A DNA stretch of 64,000 nucleotides from Marsupella aquatica (Eukaryota > Marchantiophyta). The notes under the pieces are model-generated. The model was given only the letters and a program-made list of their open reading frames with translations, searched no databases and had not been told where the DNA came from. The stretch is taken from the NCBI GenBank assembly GCA_973895155.1, contig OZ316897.1:2294001-2358000 (forward strand), given 5' to 3'. A program made the position numbers and the translations under genes. Of this stretch, positions 10,049-21,772 are shown piece by piece (position 1 is the stretch's first letter; each line of letters starts with the position of its first letter).

Positions 10049-13000
10049 TCACAAATGATTCCACATCATCCACAAGATGGATGTGTGGCGGTCATCTCCC
10101 TTGTTTGGAAAGGGTAGAAGATATTTTGGCTTACTGACAGCAGTCAGTAACAACACAACATGATCAGCAAGTACCTTCTTTCCATGGAAAGTACTTGCTT
10201 CAATTTGAAGTATGCTCGTCCCAACACAAACACCAGAATTATCAGTTGCCATTAGCCTAGAAGACTGTGCTACAGTGGTCACTGCTGTCCCTTTCGGAGA
10301 ATTAATATTCCTCTTCTTCTTTGGTGCCTTGTAAGGCAAAGTCTCCTTCCCACTGTTTCTGGTCCTCATCTTTCCCATGTTCACCAGTGGTGGGGATTGA
10401 GAAAACTCATCTCCAATACCTGGGGAGGCTAAGAGTCTATGAAAACCACATCATTCTCATCACTCTGCTTCTCTTGTGAATCTGAAAATTTGGTAGCCTC
10501 TAAGTTTCGTCTCCTCTTCTTGCCTGCTGGATTTGGCATGCACACCTCCTCCTGTGCTGGCTCTATACCTCAATAGCAGCCACAAATTCCTTCATTAACA
10601 ACTAAGCATATTTGCACTAAAGCTCTCAACAAACCATAAAGTTTGCACTAATTGAACGTACATCGCATAGATACTCAACCACATTAATAGGCCAGACAGA
10701 GATTCAGACCAACATTTACTTACTCTCAATGATAGTTGTACCAGGTTCGATGATCTTTGGATCTGCTGCAGCCACTGCAATTTGATCACCTGATGCACAA
10801 TGTAACAAACTTTGAGGGTCTAGAACCTGAACCTGAACCATCCTGCACCCATGAACCTCAAATTCCCAGGTAAAGTCATGGTACACTAAACATGATTTCA
10901 GATGACACATACCACTCTTCTTTGTAGGCACAACTTCCTCAATATTTGCAGGCTCATGTAATGGATGTGCAATTGGGTGCTCAACCCTGCTAGCAATGTG
11001 CATCGCCCGCAACTCACGTAATTCAGCTTGTACTTCCCTTAAGGTTGATCCTTGGCTTTGAAGAAGACTGGCTATGTCCTTGAATTGACTCTTCATCTCA
11101 GTCTCGACTGATGGCCAAGCATTCTCCATAGTCTTCAACCGGTCTGATATCTCTGTAAGGGTAGACACTGCTCCCTGCTATATATGACATACACCAACCA
11201 AATGGCTCTTCTCAGCAATTTTACAATTGCATAAGGGCTGACAATACTGTGCATCTAAAGAAAGACTATACAACAGATTGTCCATCAATAATGCTCCTAA
11301 ATTACATGTTTAGATCCAACGTTGCCTTCATCACACTTTACCCTTTTGATTTCTGCCACAACCTCCTCTTTTGTGGGTTTCTCTCTAGTAAGCTTTTTCT
11401 GGAGCACATAAACATTGCAAGACACGTTTCTCAATGTCAATCTTGCCTAAACGTACCATGTTGCTACAACTACATACAGTCAACTCCAATATTGAAATGT
11501 AAATACAGATTTGTATGGCATGGGAACCCAACCAATTTGGCTACTACTGGTGCATGTCCTCCCCTCCCTGTAAGCGTAGGATTCTTCACTGCATTTCTAG
11601 CAACAATCATTTGTGCAGACTTCTCCTTTCCTGCCCTAGACAAGAATGTCCCTCTCAGTCAAGCCCATTGTTCTACATGAACACTTGGGGGTGCTTCAGC
11701 ATGTGGTTTACTGCCATCAGCAATCCATGCTTTGTGCAATCAATGCCTCTCTGTTTTCATGATAGTTCGTCCATACTCTGCAAGACAATCAGCACTGACC
11801 CCTTTCCCCAAATTCCCCAAATATTCCCATTTGTCTCGCATATATTTGCAAACCAGTTCCAAGTCAGATGGATGTTGACAATTAAAGTTAGTACAGCTAA
11901 TGTCCACCCATCGTAGACACTCCATTCGCAGGTCATTGTGCCATCTATTCTTTCCAGCACTCATCGTTGTGATCCGGCCTTCATCATCAACTTTGACAGT
12001 ACCCAGCTTCACATTCTCACCTCTCCCAGTGCTCCCTGACGCACTACTTGGTGTTGCAAATCCAGGAGTTCCTCCCCCATGGCCTGCGCGGGGTGTGATA
12101 GGGTTATCTGAAAAGAGAAACGCAATTAACACCATTAATATCATATGGTCTTTGTGAATTACCTGATTTAAATACTTTACTTACAACTGCTGTAGAAAAT
12201 ACCTCCTCCCCTCTGCAGAGTCTCTCTCCGTTGGATTGAAGGTGCTGGTGCTAGTGCTAGTGCTGGGTTCCCACCATACCCACCATAACCTTGCCATCCT
12301 GTCCCCATTGGATGAGGACCTCCCATGAATTGCCCCGATGGCCCCATTGATCCTCCTTCATACATATTTGTGGGCTGCATACGGTCCCACATTGGGTCTG
12401 CCACTCACATCAGACCAGGCAAATTGTCATACTCAGACCCACATCTATTGAGGAACACAAGCAGCCAATTGCAGCTCAAAATACACTTGTCCACATTCAT
12501 GAAACAAATTCAAATGTTCACACTTACTTGGCCAACTAGGACCCATATAGCTGGCAGAAGGGCCTACACCCATAGACCCGCCATAGTTATTGCCCCCTAT
12601 CGTGCTTGCGGCCAGTTATAGTTGGGGGCATTAAATTGCGGGTTATTGCAATTGTTGTTGCTCGGGGCTTGGGCTGAGTATACAGAGGGCGTTGGTCGAG
12701 ATCTCATAGAAGTTCCCCCAGTTGCCTTACTGCAAGCAGGCTTTGGTGGAGGGGTAGGATTTGGCATGTCATCATCCGATGACATGCTAGCACTTGCATT
12801 CGGATCTTGGTCAGGATCATATTCTGTATCACCACCATTAGGCATGCAATCCTCTACCTCATTCTTATCAGGAGATTCAGCCATTGAAATAGGGGTCTTT
12901 GAAGTCAACCTCTCACTGCGTCGCCTAGGTCCGTCAGGATTATAAAAGGTCTTCCGTCTACAATGACTCCGCTTCGACAGTGTTGGGATACTTTTGTTAC

Positions 13001-13112
13001 TGCAACACCCACATGAAATTCGACACAGGTTATGAATGTAGTAGTCCATTACAGAAGCTACACAATGAACAGACGCACACAACGACATACGCACATAGCT
13101 CATACTATGCAC
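10049..13112 (-). CDS. Second CACTA gene (TNPA-position, unknown family), multi-exon
   Basis: Downstream of the transposase on the same strand lie several open stretches that look like exons of one gene: about 13112-12597, 12404-12177, 12144-11740, 11168-10716 and 10384-10049. The first is acidic and Pro/Ser-rich with an RRRSERLTSKTP patch; the second is Gly/Pro-rich (GGYGG); the third has a compact Trp/Cys-containing block (CLRWVDISCTNFNCQHP); the fourth starts with a heptad-like helix (about 45 residues, probable coiled coil); the last has a basic KAPKKKRN patch that could be a nuclear signal. En/Spm elements usually carry a second gene for a DNA-binding protein here. I see no named domain, and exon borders are approximate. 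Confidence 0.45.
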
Positions 13113-13347
13113 AGTCCCTTACATATCCGAAGTAGCCTCTTGCACATCACCCAACAAGGCTGCGGCACATTGCTGAACCCATGCTCGGTGTTTGACAGCC
13201 TGCTTCTCATACTCACACATGCCATTTTCGTTTGGCATCCTACTCACCAAGTTACTGCGGTTGCACAAACAAGTCATCCATTTATTGCTCATATTTGCTA
13301 CTCATTGCACTTCAAAGAGTCACCTACTCACAACAAAACAGATCCAT

Positions 13348-16035
13348 CTACTCATCATCTTTGTCCATCTCAGCTTCAACCTCTCCCTCATAAGTCTGTC
13401 TCACTGTCAAGGGGATGTACTCCCTGGTCCCCTGGCCCCGATGTACAACGTCTACTGCCGACTGTTCAAAGGCCCCATGTGCATCCAAACTGAACTCTAT
13501 TTTAGTACCCTCCATCCTTCGAACTCTAGGTGAGCTATGGTAGACTACACACCAACCACGAGACTCCTCCACATCTAAAAAAACACTTGCTCAACTTGAC
13601 TTGGGAACATAAAAGGCTCCATCCATTCTACCAGTCTTTGGTTAAAATTGACCATTAGAAAGCCATCCATATCCCGTTTCATGGTCGCTCTTGGCCCATG
13701 CCAATCTGGCTTCACCCATGAACCTTTCATTAGGATGATTTGTTGTGATATGTTCCCATAATTCAGTGCCCAGATGTCTGCCAACTCCCCGACATATCCC
13801 ATCTCCATGCAGCCCCTATTGTTCTGAGCATCTATATGCTCAAACACAGATATTACCCCCGAATTATATGTCACTAAATGCTTGTCCTCATCATCATGCA
13901 CACGGTACTGATTCCCATATGCTTTCATCCGTTTATACCGCTGTACAATACGCCTGAGAGGCACAGACAAGAGGAGAACATCTCTATCCATGTTTGGGTT
14001 CTGCCTGCTATGCTCTTGAATTGTTGTCCTGATCCACTCAGGAAAAGTAGGGAATGGCTGGTGATTTAACCCTAATTGGGCGGCCTTCTGCACATTATAT
14101 TCCTTGCATACAATGATGACAATGAGAACAATTTCTCAATACAATGTACATATCCTACCAAAATGGATATGAATAAAGAAGGAATGCAGGGAGGGTGCGG
14201 AAACATGAGTACTCACTGCCACCAAGGTTGCATCATGACTGTATTGTGTAACACATATAAGTGTGTTGCATCACGAACTTCTACAGACAATTGTAGGGAA
14301 GTAAAAGCGCCTTGAAGAACCTCTCCAGCCACCCCCTCTTCTTCCTCAGCATCCCACACCCTGCTCGTAACACTGTCTACACCAGCCATGTATTCTGTTA
14401 GGAACCCCAAGGTCTCTTCTTGAATGTAACCGAGAGCCATGCTTGCTTCAGGCCTATAATAAGTACGTCCATGGCCTTTTAGCAACTTCATGTACCGTTC
14501 CATTGGATACATCCACCTTGTACTCACTGGGCCATAGTGGCCCAGATCTTCAACCGCATGGATGATCAAATGAGTCATGACATCAAAAAATGCTGGCGGG
14601 AAATAGATCTCCAAGTCACAAAGCACACGCACAGTATTTGCCTTTAATTGAGGAAATGTTGTAGGGTCCCACACCTTCACACAAATACGGCGAAAGATCT
14701 GACACAGTCTCAAAATGACATTGCGAACTGGTTTTTGCATCAATCCCCTCAGACATACTGGTAGAATGTCTTGCATCATAACATGGAAGTCATGAGTTTT
14801 CATGCTTCCCAACTTCTTCTTCCTTATATGCTTTGCAAAGGCTCCAGCATACCTAGAGGGTACTCTGAACAAACTCAGCCTAGACAAAACTGTGTTCCAC
14901 TCGTTCTGGGTGCAAACATATGGAGCTTGGTACTTGAATACCACACCCGACCTATTTTGGGATTCTTGCAGCCAAAGCTGAGGACAAATGCCCTTCTCCT
15001 GAAGGTCCTTTCATACTGCTGCAGTATCATTGTCCCCTGACAAAAACTTCAAAAGACTTTCGCATACATTCTTCTCAATGTGCATTACATCAATGTTATG
15101 TTTGCTTGGTTCAAAATCCTGCACCCATGAAGTACGCATGATTGCCACAATTAGGTTCACTAGACACAATAACTAAAAACTGTTGTACAGGTGAATATGC
15201 AAATGTTACCTTCCAATACTCCAATGATGTGTCCATGATTGTCTGCCTTTTGATGCCATGAGTCTTTGCTGGGTCGTCTGGCACGTCTCTGGAAGCACCA
15301 TATTCATCGTAAGACACCTTGTTCAGTCCCCACTGCAGAAGTTGATCTCTACTAACCAACAGAGGAGACTCTCGAAGCTACCTCTGGTTGTTGAAGCGGG
15401 CTATGTGGGATGGCCTGTGCCTGAAAGGGTGGTTGGTAGGAAGATATCGCCTGTGGCCCATGAATTTGATACTGCCCAAGGAAGCGGACCGTTCAGATGT
15501 AACATCTGGACCACATCGTGTGCAACCCAGATATCCCTTCCCTACCTGCCCAGATATCATGCTATGGCCAGGGTAGTCTGCTATCAAATTAACACACATT
15601 GCACGTAGGTTGAATGTCCTCGGTCTACCAGGTCCACAAAGTGCATCAACTGTCATAACTCCATGTGTCCATAGAATAACCCATTCCTCCACAGCAAGGG
15701 CCAACCAAACATCTATGTTTGCACTTATAGCAGAGTTTTGGCCGGGAATCATAAGACACAAGATCACAAAAAAATGCTTGGTGGATATCCAAGGCGGGAG
15801 ATTATAATTTATCAAAGTCACTGGCCAGCAAGAATACACGCACGTTGTTCTTGTCTCCAAATGGATTAGCACCGTCGAGGCTTAGACCAAACCTCACATT
15901 TCTGCTCTCTACTGCAAAGTCCAACCACTTCTCATCTATGTACTTCCAATGGTTGGAATCTCCAACGTGACGTTGAAAACCATCTGTACTCTTGTGATCA
16001 GAGGTCCAAGTCATCATCTTAGAAATGGATGGACA
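13348..16035 (-). pseudogene. tnp2-type CACTA transposase (Transposase_21, DUF4218, DUF4216), decayed
   Basis: On the minus strand, from about 16035, the frame reads RLYRCPSISKMMTW, then WKYIDEKWLDFAVESRNVRF, then LDGANPFG, then WPVTLINYNLPPW, LIPGQ, FNLRAMCVN and GYLGCTRC: the classic tnp2 order. After a likely intron (donor near 15207, acceptor near 15118) comes HNIDVMHIEKNVCESLL. DUF4218 follows at about 14870-14400 (LEIYFPPAFFDVMTHLIIH, RWMYPMERYMKLLKG), then DUF4216 in 14093-13575 (YNSGVISV, GSWVKPDW, MVNFN, PSQVEQVFF), and an acidic tail to 13348. Breaks: a frame change at about 15850, a TAG at 15378-15380 and a TGA at 15011-15013 (AAV*KDLQEKG, probably from CGA). It is probably not active as it stands. 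Confidence 0.85.
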
Positions 16036-16036
16036 C

Positions 16037-16639
16037 CTATAGAGGCGCTACAATCTTGGACTGAGGTGTATGGAGGTGGCAATACAAAAACCACCTATCA
16101 ACCCCGTGTGCAGAGTGGGAATAAATTTGGCGGTCACATGCATACCCTTCTGCCTGAAGGGCTAGTAAACACTCATGGTGCCAGGCTGTGGGACATCTGG
16201 GACAATGGACCATGTCTATCCAGTAGTCATCATCAGGCTCCCCACAAGCAGGACAAATATGTAGTGGGCAAAGAGAGTTATCATGGGGCAGGCATGTCAA
16301 ACAAAAAAAACAAACACAAAACCTATCAAGACATTTCCGCAACTCTGGTTGATCCCCCCCAATAGTGTCGGTTGTGCCACATTGAGCACACTTGCTAGTA
16401 TTAGTGGCACAATCAAAGCAGGTCCAAGCACCCCGATGGTCCCCCCGGAGCCCAACCCCAGGGCATGTATTCTGTGGTGCATAAGTGGACCAGGAATTGA
16501 CATGGAATTGTCTCAGGCAGGGGCCATCACACATGACCAGGTCACCTCCATCGTCACAAATGGCACAAACATGAGCGGCTTTCGGATGAATTTGTGCATT
16601 GGACCAATGATGATGTCTACTCATGGAATGGTGCCTCAC
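16037..16639 (-). CDS. EDM2-type tandem PHD/zinc-finger ORF inside the CACTA element
   Basis: An open frame of about 200 residues; the 16639 start is GTG, and the first ATG is at 16624. An upstream exon is possible because an AG precedes the stretch. Cysteines and histidines fall in the order of the plant EDM2 tandem PHD module: CAICDDGGDLVMCDGPCLRQFH, split here as CAICDDGGDL plus CDGPCLRQFH, then CFDC, CAQCG, CPLHICPACG, CPRCPTAWHHECL and a closing RWFLYCHLH. EDM2 is a nuclear protein whose PHD module reads histone marks and which affects H3K9 methylation at transposons and at host genes that contain them. The ORF ends at 16037, exactly where tnp2 sequence begins in the next frame, so a fused PHD-transposase protein is possible. 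No stop interrupts this module, in contrast with the decayed tnp2. Confidence 0.75.
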   Translation of the reverse strand: MRHHSMSRHHHWSNAQIHPKAAHVCAICDDGGDLVMCDGPCLRQFHVNSWSTYAPQNTCPGVGLRGDHRGAWTCFDCATNTSKCAQCGTTDTIGGDQPELRKCLDRFCVCFFCLTCLPHDNSLCPLHICPACGEPDDDYWIDMVHCPRCPTAWHHECLLALQAEGYACDRQIYSHSAHGVDRWFLYCHLHTPQSKIVAPL

Positions 16640-19326
16640 CTATGATCCGCCTCTGCGTGTTGGCCATTTTGGACGAGCCATGACTTCTACCCCAATAGAA
16701 AATAACACAATATGGCCAGAGTCAGTGACGTAGTGAAGCATGCAAGGAATGAGAAACTAAAACTATGAATTAATACCAAAGATTTGAGAAACTATAATTT
16801 CAAGCTGTAAATTCAAGACGGGTTGTGTGCGTGGAGGAAATTTTAAGTTTAGGACTCTGAGATTGGACACAAGCAATTACTGAACGATTTTTGCCATTAA
16901 AGGTGGGCAATTGTTGGGCTAGCATTTTCACACATTAATTTTTATAAAATTTGGGGGCCACAAAAATAGGGGGAACCAGCAGAAGAATTCAAAAGTCCAC
17001 AGCAGGACATTGCTCAGCACAGCAAGAAGGCCAGTAGAATACAATTGACACCCCATACATAAAATCCAATCAAATAACCCAAATCCAGTCTACACTTCCA
17101 TAGTGGAATCCTGGCTCGACCCTGGCCCCGACCTGAGATTGCTATAGTGATGGGCATGCATAAGAGAGGGAGAGATTTCTGTACATACTTGAGGATGGGC
17201 AGCACAAACGCTCGACCCTGAGACCACCAGTGAAGACAAAGCAATGACAATGTAGAGGGCTCTGAGTGATTACAGACCTCAGGAGTTGACAAAACCCTGG
17301 AATGATTTCTTTGTGCCTAGCTTGGCAAAAGAGAAAGCTCTCGAACGGGTGGAAAAATGATCTGCAAGTGCCACAGACAAAGTGTGGCTCATCAGTTCTG
17401 TGGCTCATCAGTTGTCCGTGGAGGAGTACATTATAGAGTATCACATTTGACTAATGTCCTGTACATTGAATACATACAATGGCAAAGTAGTCAATGGAAG
17501 AGTGACCTGCTCCCTTTGCGTTCTTCTTGTTGCCGAAACATGAATGTAGAGGTAGAATTGCAGCAGGGAAATTTGAAGTTTAGGGCTATGACATCCATGC
17601 TTTGTGCAACCTCTAATCCAAAAGCCTCCAAAGACACAAGTGAAGCATATAGGCGCGTGTAATAACTTCTAATTAATTTAGTCATTGACAGTACAAGAGT
17701 ATACTCTAAAGTCTGTGATTCTGAAAGTACAAGCATTGCAGGCGCGCAGGTCTGAAAAGTTGTTGCAAGACACAAATAAGCACTAAGCGACTAAGGACAG
17801 GACCGTTGAGTTGAAATCGCAGCTCAGCAAAGGCAAAGAAAAACCCCCCCGCACCCCCTCTTAGTTCTGCACAACACTTCTGCACACTAGAATACTAGTG
17901 TATAAGATCCCATCTACATTTCCATAGTGAAATCCAAGTTCGACGCCGACCCCGACCTGAGATTGCTATAGTGATTGGCGTGCATAAGAGAGGGCGAGAT
18001 GATGACACGTATTTGAGGATCGCAAGAGACAGAAATCTGCAACAGAGAGCGGACACGATGGAAGAGCGAGACACGATGGAAGAGCGAGACCGAGAGAGAG
18101 GGCGAGAGAGAGTGAGGTGAGAATTCAGCAAGAGAGGTCTCGAATAGGGACGACCTTCTATATATGAACCATAGTTTTTGCTATCATTAATTTTCCAGAG
18201 TTAAGATGAACAAACAGAGCACAATGAAGCACCACAGTGCGTCGCACGGGACCTCTCACCTCTGCCTGAACACCAGCCGCACCCAACACCGCACCAGAGA
18301 TCAGCGCTTCAAAACAAGTTGACACCCTAAACCCCGCACTTCCAATGTCGCCCGCTCCAATGTTGCAGCGCATTTTTGTTCTAGCTCGTTCTCCTCTTCA
18401 CCAAAGAACAACCCAACAAGCAAATGGCGGAAGATGGACGCCCGCACCTTCAACTTTGCGTTTGACCCGCCAAGTCTTCCCGCAATGCCCCTACAATGCC
18501 TTCGTGAAGCAATGCCTTCGGGAAGCAATGCCTTCGGGGAGCACTTGCAGACGCACCTAGCACCTGATTGAATGTGGTCACGTTGCGCTTCAAGTGTGGC
18601 CCTAAACCCTTCCTCCTCCCTTCAATCACAGAGAGCGGGAAGAACGCCCAATAGGGTGCAAACTAAGAATCCCATGTAGGGATGATTTTTCCCTCCTCGA
18701 TCAATCGATCGTAGACTGCCCTTGCCCAGTTGCCTTGTTTGCTCCTCCTCCTTGATCAATTCAGTATCGACTGCCCGAGCCTCGTTGCCTCATTCGCACC
18801 CTAAACCGTCCCCTCCCTAAACCCTCTTTGCGGACAAAGAAACATTTTCTCCCGCGCACAAGGGTGGAGAGTACTAAGGTACTCAGCCAGTGACATGTAG
18901 GGGGCTCATGTAAGGGGCTCATGTAAGGGGTACCTCTACTAATTGAAGCTTGCAATTGGTGAGGAGCACTCACTCACACAAGTACTTAGCACTAAGACGT
19001 TGAGCTTGGATAGTGGACCTGCAATTTTCCTTACATTCAATGGCATGTTGTAATAATTGAATGTCAAATTAAGTGGTATCCCCCATCCAACTTCAAAGGT
19101 GCATGGACAACCTTGTCCTAGACAATTAACCTTGAACCTTGAACATGCAATGAGTGATTGAAAAGAGTAGGTAAAGTCCCTATGGCTAAGGAGTCGCAAC
19201 AAATGAGTGGATAGTTTGTAGAAGTGATACTTAAGACATATGTAGTGATAACACCCTAAACTTCCATAACCTTGTCACATTAGTCAATAGTGGTATGGTC
19301 AAAAATAGGGTGTATTTCTACTAGTG
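16640..19326. other. 5' region of the CACTA element (promoter side), no gene seen
   Basis: As the element's genes run on the minus strand, this 2.7 kb is their upstream region. It contains a diverged direct duplication: about 17083-17200 and 17908-18025 share 'CCCCGACCTGAGATTGCTAT' followed by 'AGTGAT.GGC.TGCATAAGAG'. Short ORFs here have no domain signatures. A GAGA-rich stretch lies at about 18060-18140. Confidence 0.5.
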
Positions 19327-19329
19327 ACA

Positions 19330-20249
19330 TAGAGCTAAGTGTGCCCTGGCAATCCATTGTTAGACTAACTCCAGAATCATTTTTCATAACCAAAGCCTCA
19401 TTATATATTTTCACATGTAGACTGAACCTTTTACCACTAAAGGTTCTCTCCCGTGCTCACAAGTTTGAAGAACCCTCTCATATGGAGGACAAGGAACATC
19501 AGCTGGAAAACCATTTTCTTTGGAGGATGCCTTGCCCCCATTGGGAGCCTACAACTGGAACCATTCAACATTGCAAAGTTGTGTGACACTTCCAACCAGT
19601 CCACAATCTTACACATGTGATTGCGGTAAGCTTTCAATTATCACCTTAACAAACCTGTTGATTTTGAGAGGCCACCATGGCTCACCCAATTTGTGTTGCC
19701 TGCAAATCTTACACTACTAGAGTGGAGATATCCAACAAATTCTGATGATGGACATCTGCCCACATTGAATGAGCCATCCTTTGCTCTTTCTACTCTTGCA
19801 ATTAGCCATGGAAAAAAATGGAGGCAACAGAGTCTTGAGAGAGGGAAGCTTTAAATTTGAAATATGGAGCATTCAATGAACCAGACAACTTTCTGAACAC
19901 TAAAGTTGGCGCACTAAAAATGAACGAGGGTTCAAACCTGAGTGGGCTTCCTTAATCATATATAGCTACACCGATAAGCTACAAGCCCTCTCAAAGTTCC
20001 CCCACAGATTCTGCATGACCAAAGGCAGGTCCTGGCCATATTTTTGGCATGGTTTTTGGCGGTCACCAGCTCAGACCACTGTCTAGATGCTGTTAGTTTG
20101 CGATGCCCTAACAAAACCCTAAACCCTAACAGGGCTTATATCCTAAACCCTAAGAGGATGTCTCAAAGTTTTAAATTTGATGGACCTTGACCTATCAATT
20201 AAAGTTAAGGACAAAAATAGTTATGAAGTGCAAAATTTATGATCTGGGA
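19330..20249. other. Flank of the CACTA element, no gene seen
   Basis: No supported gene. An interstitial telomere-like patch with CCCTAAACCCTAAC-type words lies at about 20107-20155; it is short and degenerate and does not mark a chromosome end. Confidence 0.5.
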
Positions 20250-20593
20250 CATCATCAAACAGTATAATACACAATGCCACCAAAAATCATTGAATGTCAT
20301 GTTCTGTTTATGAAAAGGGCATGTCTTGGCAGTGGGGTCCTGAGTGGGGTACCACACTGGTGTGGGGTACATCAATGGAGGGCAAAGACATATTTAAAGG
20401 TACAAAATCAAAGGTAGGGGAAAGAAAAATACATCCTGGATACAAAGGCACCTACATTACAAAGCAAAGGAATGGGAAGAGAAAAGAAAATAAAAAGATC
20501 CCAAGTGATTGTTCACCTGAAAGATACAATAGGGCTGGTTGCAAGCCTTATAAGATATAACTAGTTGTTTTGTGGGTTCAAATCTCCTATAGG

Positions 20594-20815
20594 ATGAAGT
20601 TGCATATTGTGTCACACAACATGTAGGGTCTTTGTGGGATGGATCAAATAGTGACTCAGGTGCGACAATTCATCAATGATTCTTCTCCTAGATTGGACAT
20701 CTTCTGTGGGCAAGAACATCATCTAAGGGTGGGGAGATTTTAGCAACTGGTGTACCAACTATGGAAGGATGTGGAATTTTTCTACTGTCTAGCACAGGAT
20801 GGGGAATTTACAAGC
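20594..20815 (+). pseudogene. Fragment of an APE-type LINE endonuclease domain
   Basis: The frame from ATG at 20594 reads KLHIVSHNM, a TAG, GLCGMDQIVTQVRQFI, then LDIFCGQEHHLR. This is the start of an apurinic-endonuclease-like domain of L1/I-type LINEs, where a 'NxRGL' motif and 'D(I/V)xxxQE' carry active-site residues (Asn and Glu). A TAG replaces the residue after NM and another TAG follows soon after. No reverse transcriptase follows. This LINE lineage is different from the nuclease-tailed LINE at 4.3 and 24-29 kb. Confidence 0.65.
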
Positions 20816-21476
20816 AACATCAAACAGGAAATAATTACTGTTACAAGTAAAACCAGGAAGTAAAATCCAAGGAAAAAAAACCCAAATTAACGCACTTATT
20901 TTGTGTAGGTCCATTGACTTAATATCTCAAAGGGGAAGTAAGAAACAAATTCCATTATGAAATTGGTGTCCAGACATAGAGTCTGGCACTAATCTAAATG
21001 ATATTTAGATGACAAACCCCGTCCCCTTGGGCCTGGATTTACATAAGCCAATAAACAAAATTCAACAGTCTCGACCACAAACTGGGGCCAAAAACAATGC
21101 AAATTCCTGAGAACTGGAAACAAACTCGACCAACGAGCATTCATTTGTTGCCCAACGCCATCCTATTCTTTCTTCTTCTTTGTTCATGCTCTGACAAAAA
21201 TGATGACCAAAATCAGACCGCAAACAACTGGATCAGGTCCCATTTCATGAAAACATGCACGCAAGGCAACATAAGACTGATGAACATATGGTAAATCCAA
21301 GTTTACTTCAAAATTGGATCAAATGCGCTTGGCTCCGTTCCTCAAAATGCCATTATATAAACCCACAAAGAATCGGGCATCAAGTTCCACAGACACAAGT
21401 AGCGCGCGATTGGTGCTAGTTTAATGTCATCACTGATCTTCCCTAAGAATGTTGTTAAAAAGCTAGCGGTTAAATG

Positions 21477-21772
21477 TGTTGAGTATTGCTCTTAGTCTTG
21501 TGACTCTAGAGCTAACCATAGTTAGGCTAACTCAGGTTAGGACTTAGCTTAGGTTAGCAGTGATGCATGTTGTATATAACCAGGGCTGATGCCAGCCCCT
21601 GGTGGATCTTTAGTTCATTGTTGGAGTGGAGCAAGAGAGAAGTAAAGGTCTCTTGCTTTCCCGTGGACGTAGCCTCAGTCGTGAGGTGAACCACGTACTC
21701 ACTGCGTCAACTACTTTGTATGGTGTTCACATGTGCACGCATGGTGTCTCGGGATATGGATTATCCCCAACA
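21477..21772 (+). mobile_element. Solo LTR, copia type, 296 bp
   Basis: It starts TGTTGAGTATTG at 21477 and ends CCCCAACA at 21772, with the TG..CA borders of an LTR. A perfect 5-bp duplication, AAATG, flanks it at 21472-21476 and 21773-21777. Inside, a TATATAA box at about 21573 precedes a stretch leading to 'GAGAAGTAAAGG', a typical promoter-to-R layout. No internal retroelement genes remain, so this is the product of recombination between two LTRs. Strand is taken from the TATA box direction. Confidence 0.88.

Larger units (their letters stand above)
9523..19326 (-). mobile_element. Complete CACTA (En/Spm) transposon, 9.8 kb
   Basis: The left end begins CACTAGTAGAAATAC at 9523 and the right end is its reverse complement, closing at 19326. 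The ends match over about 33 bases with two mismatches. The element is flanked by the 3-bp direct duplication ACA (9520-9522 and 19327-19329), as CACTA elements make. Inside, on the minus strand, are an EDM2-type PHD ORF, a decayed tnp2 transposase and a second multi-exon gene. The first 270 bases are dense in TGACT/AGTCA words, like subterminal binding repeats. With intact ends and a broken transposase, it could now move only if a related enzyme acts in trans (inference). Confidence 0.93.

Noticed and set aside
20107-20155. Telomere-like CCCTAAACCCTAA words (also about 55834)
   Set aside because: Too short and degenerate for a chromosome end; interstitial tracts of this kind are common in plants.
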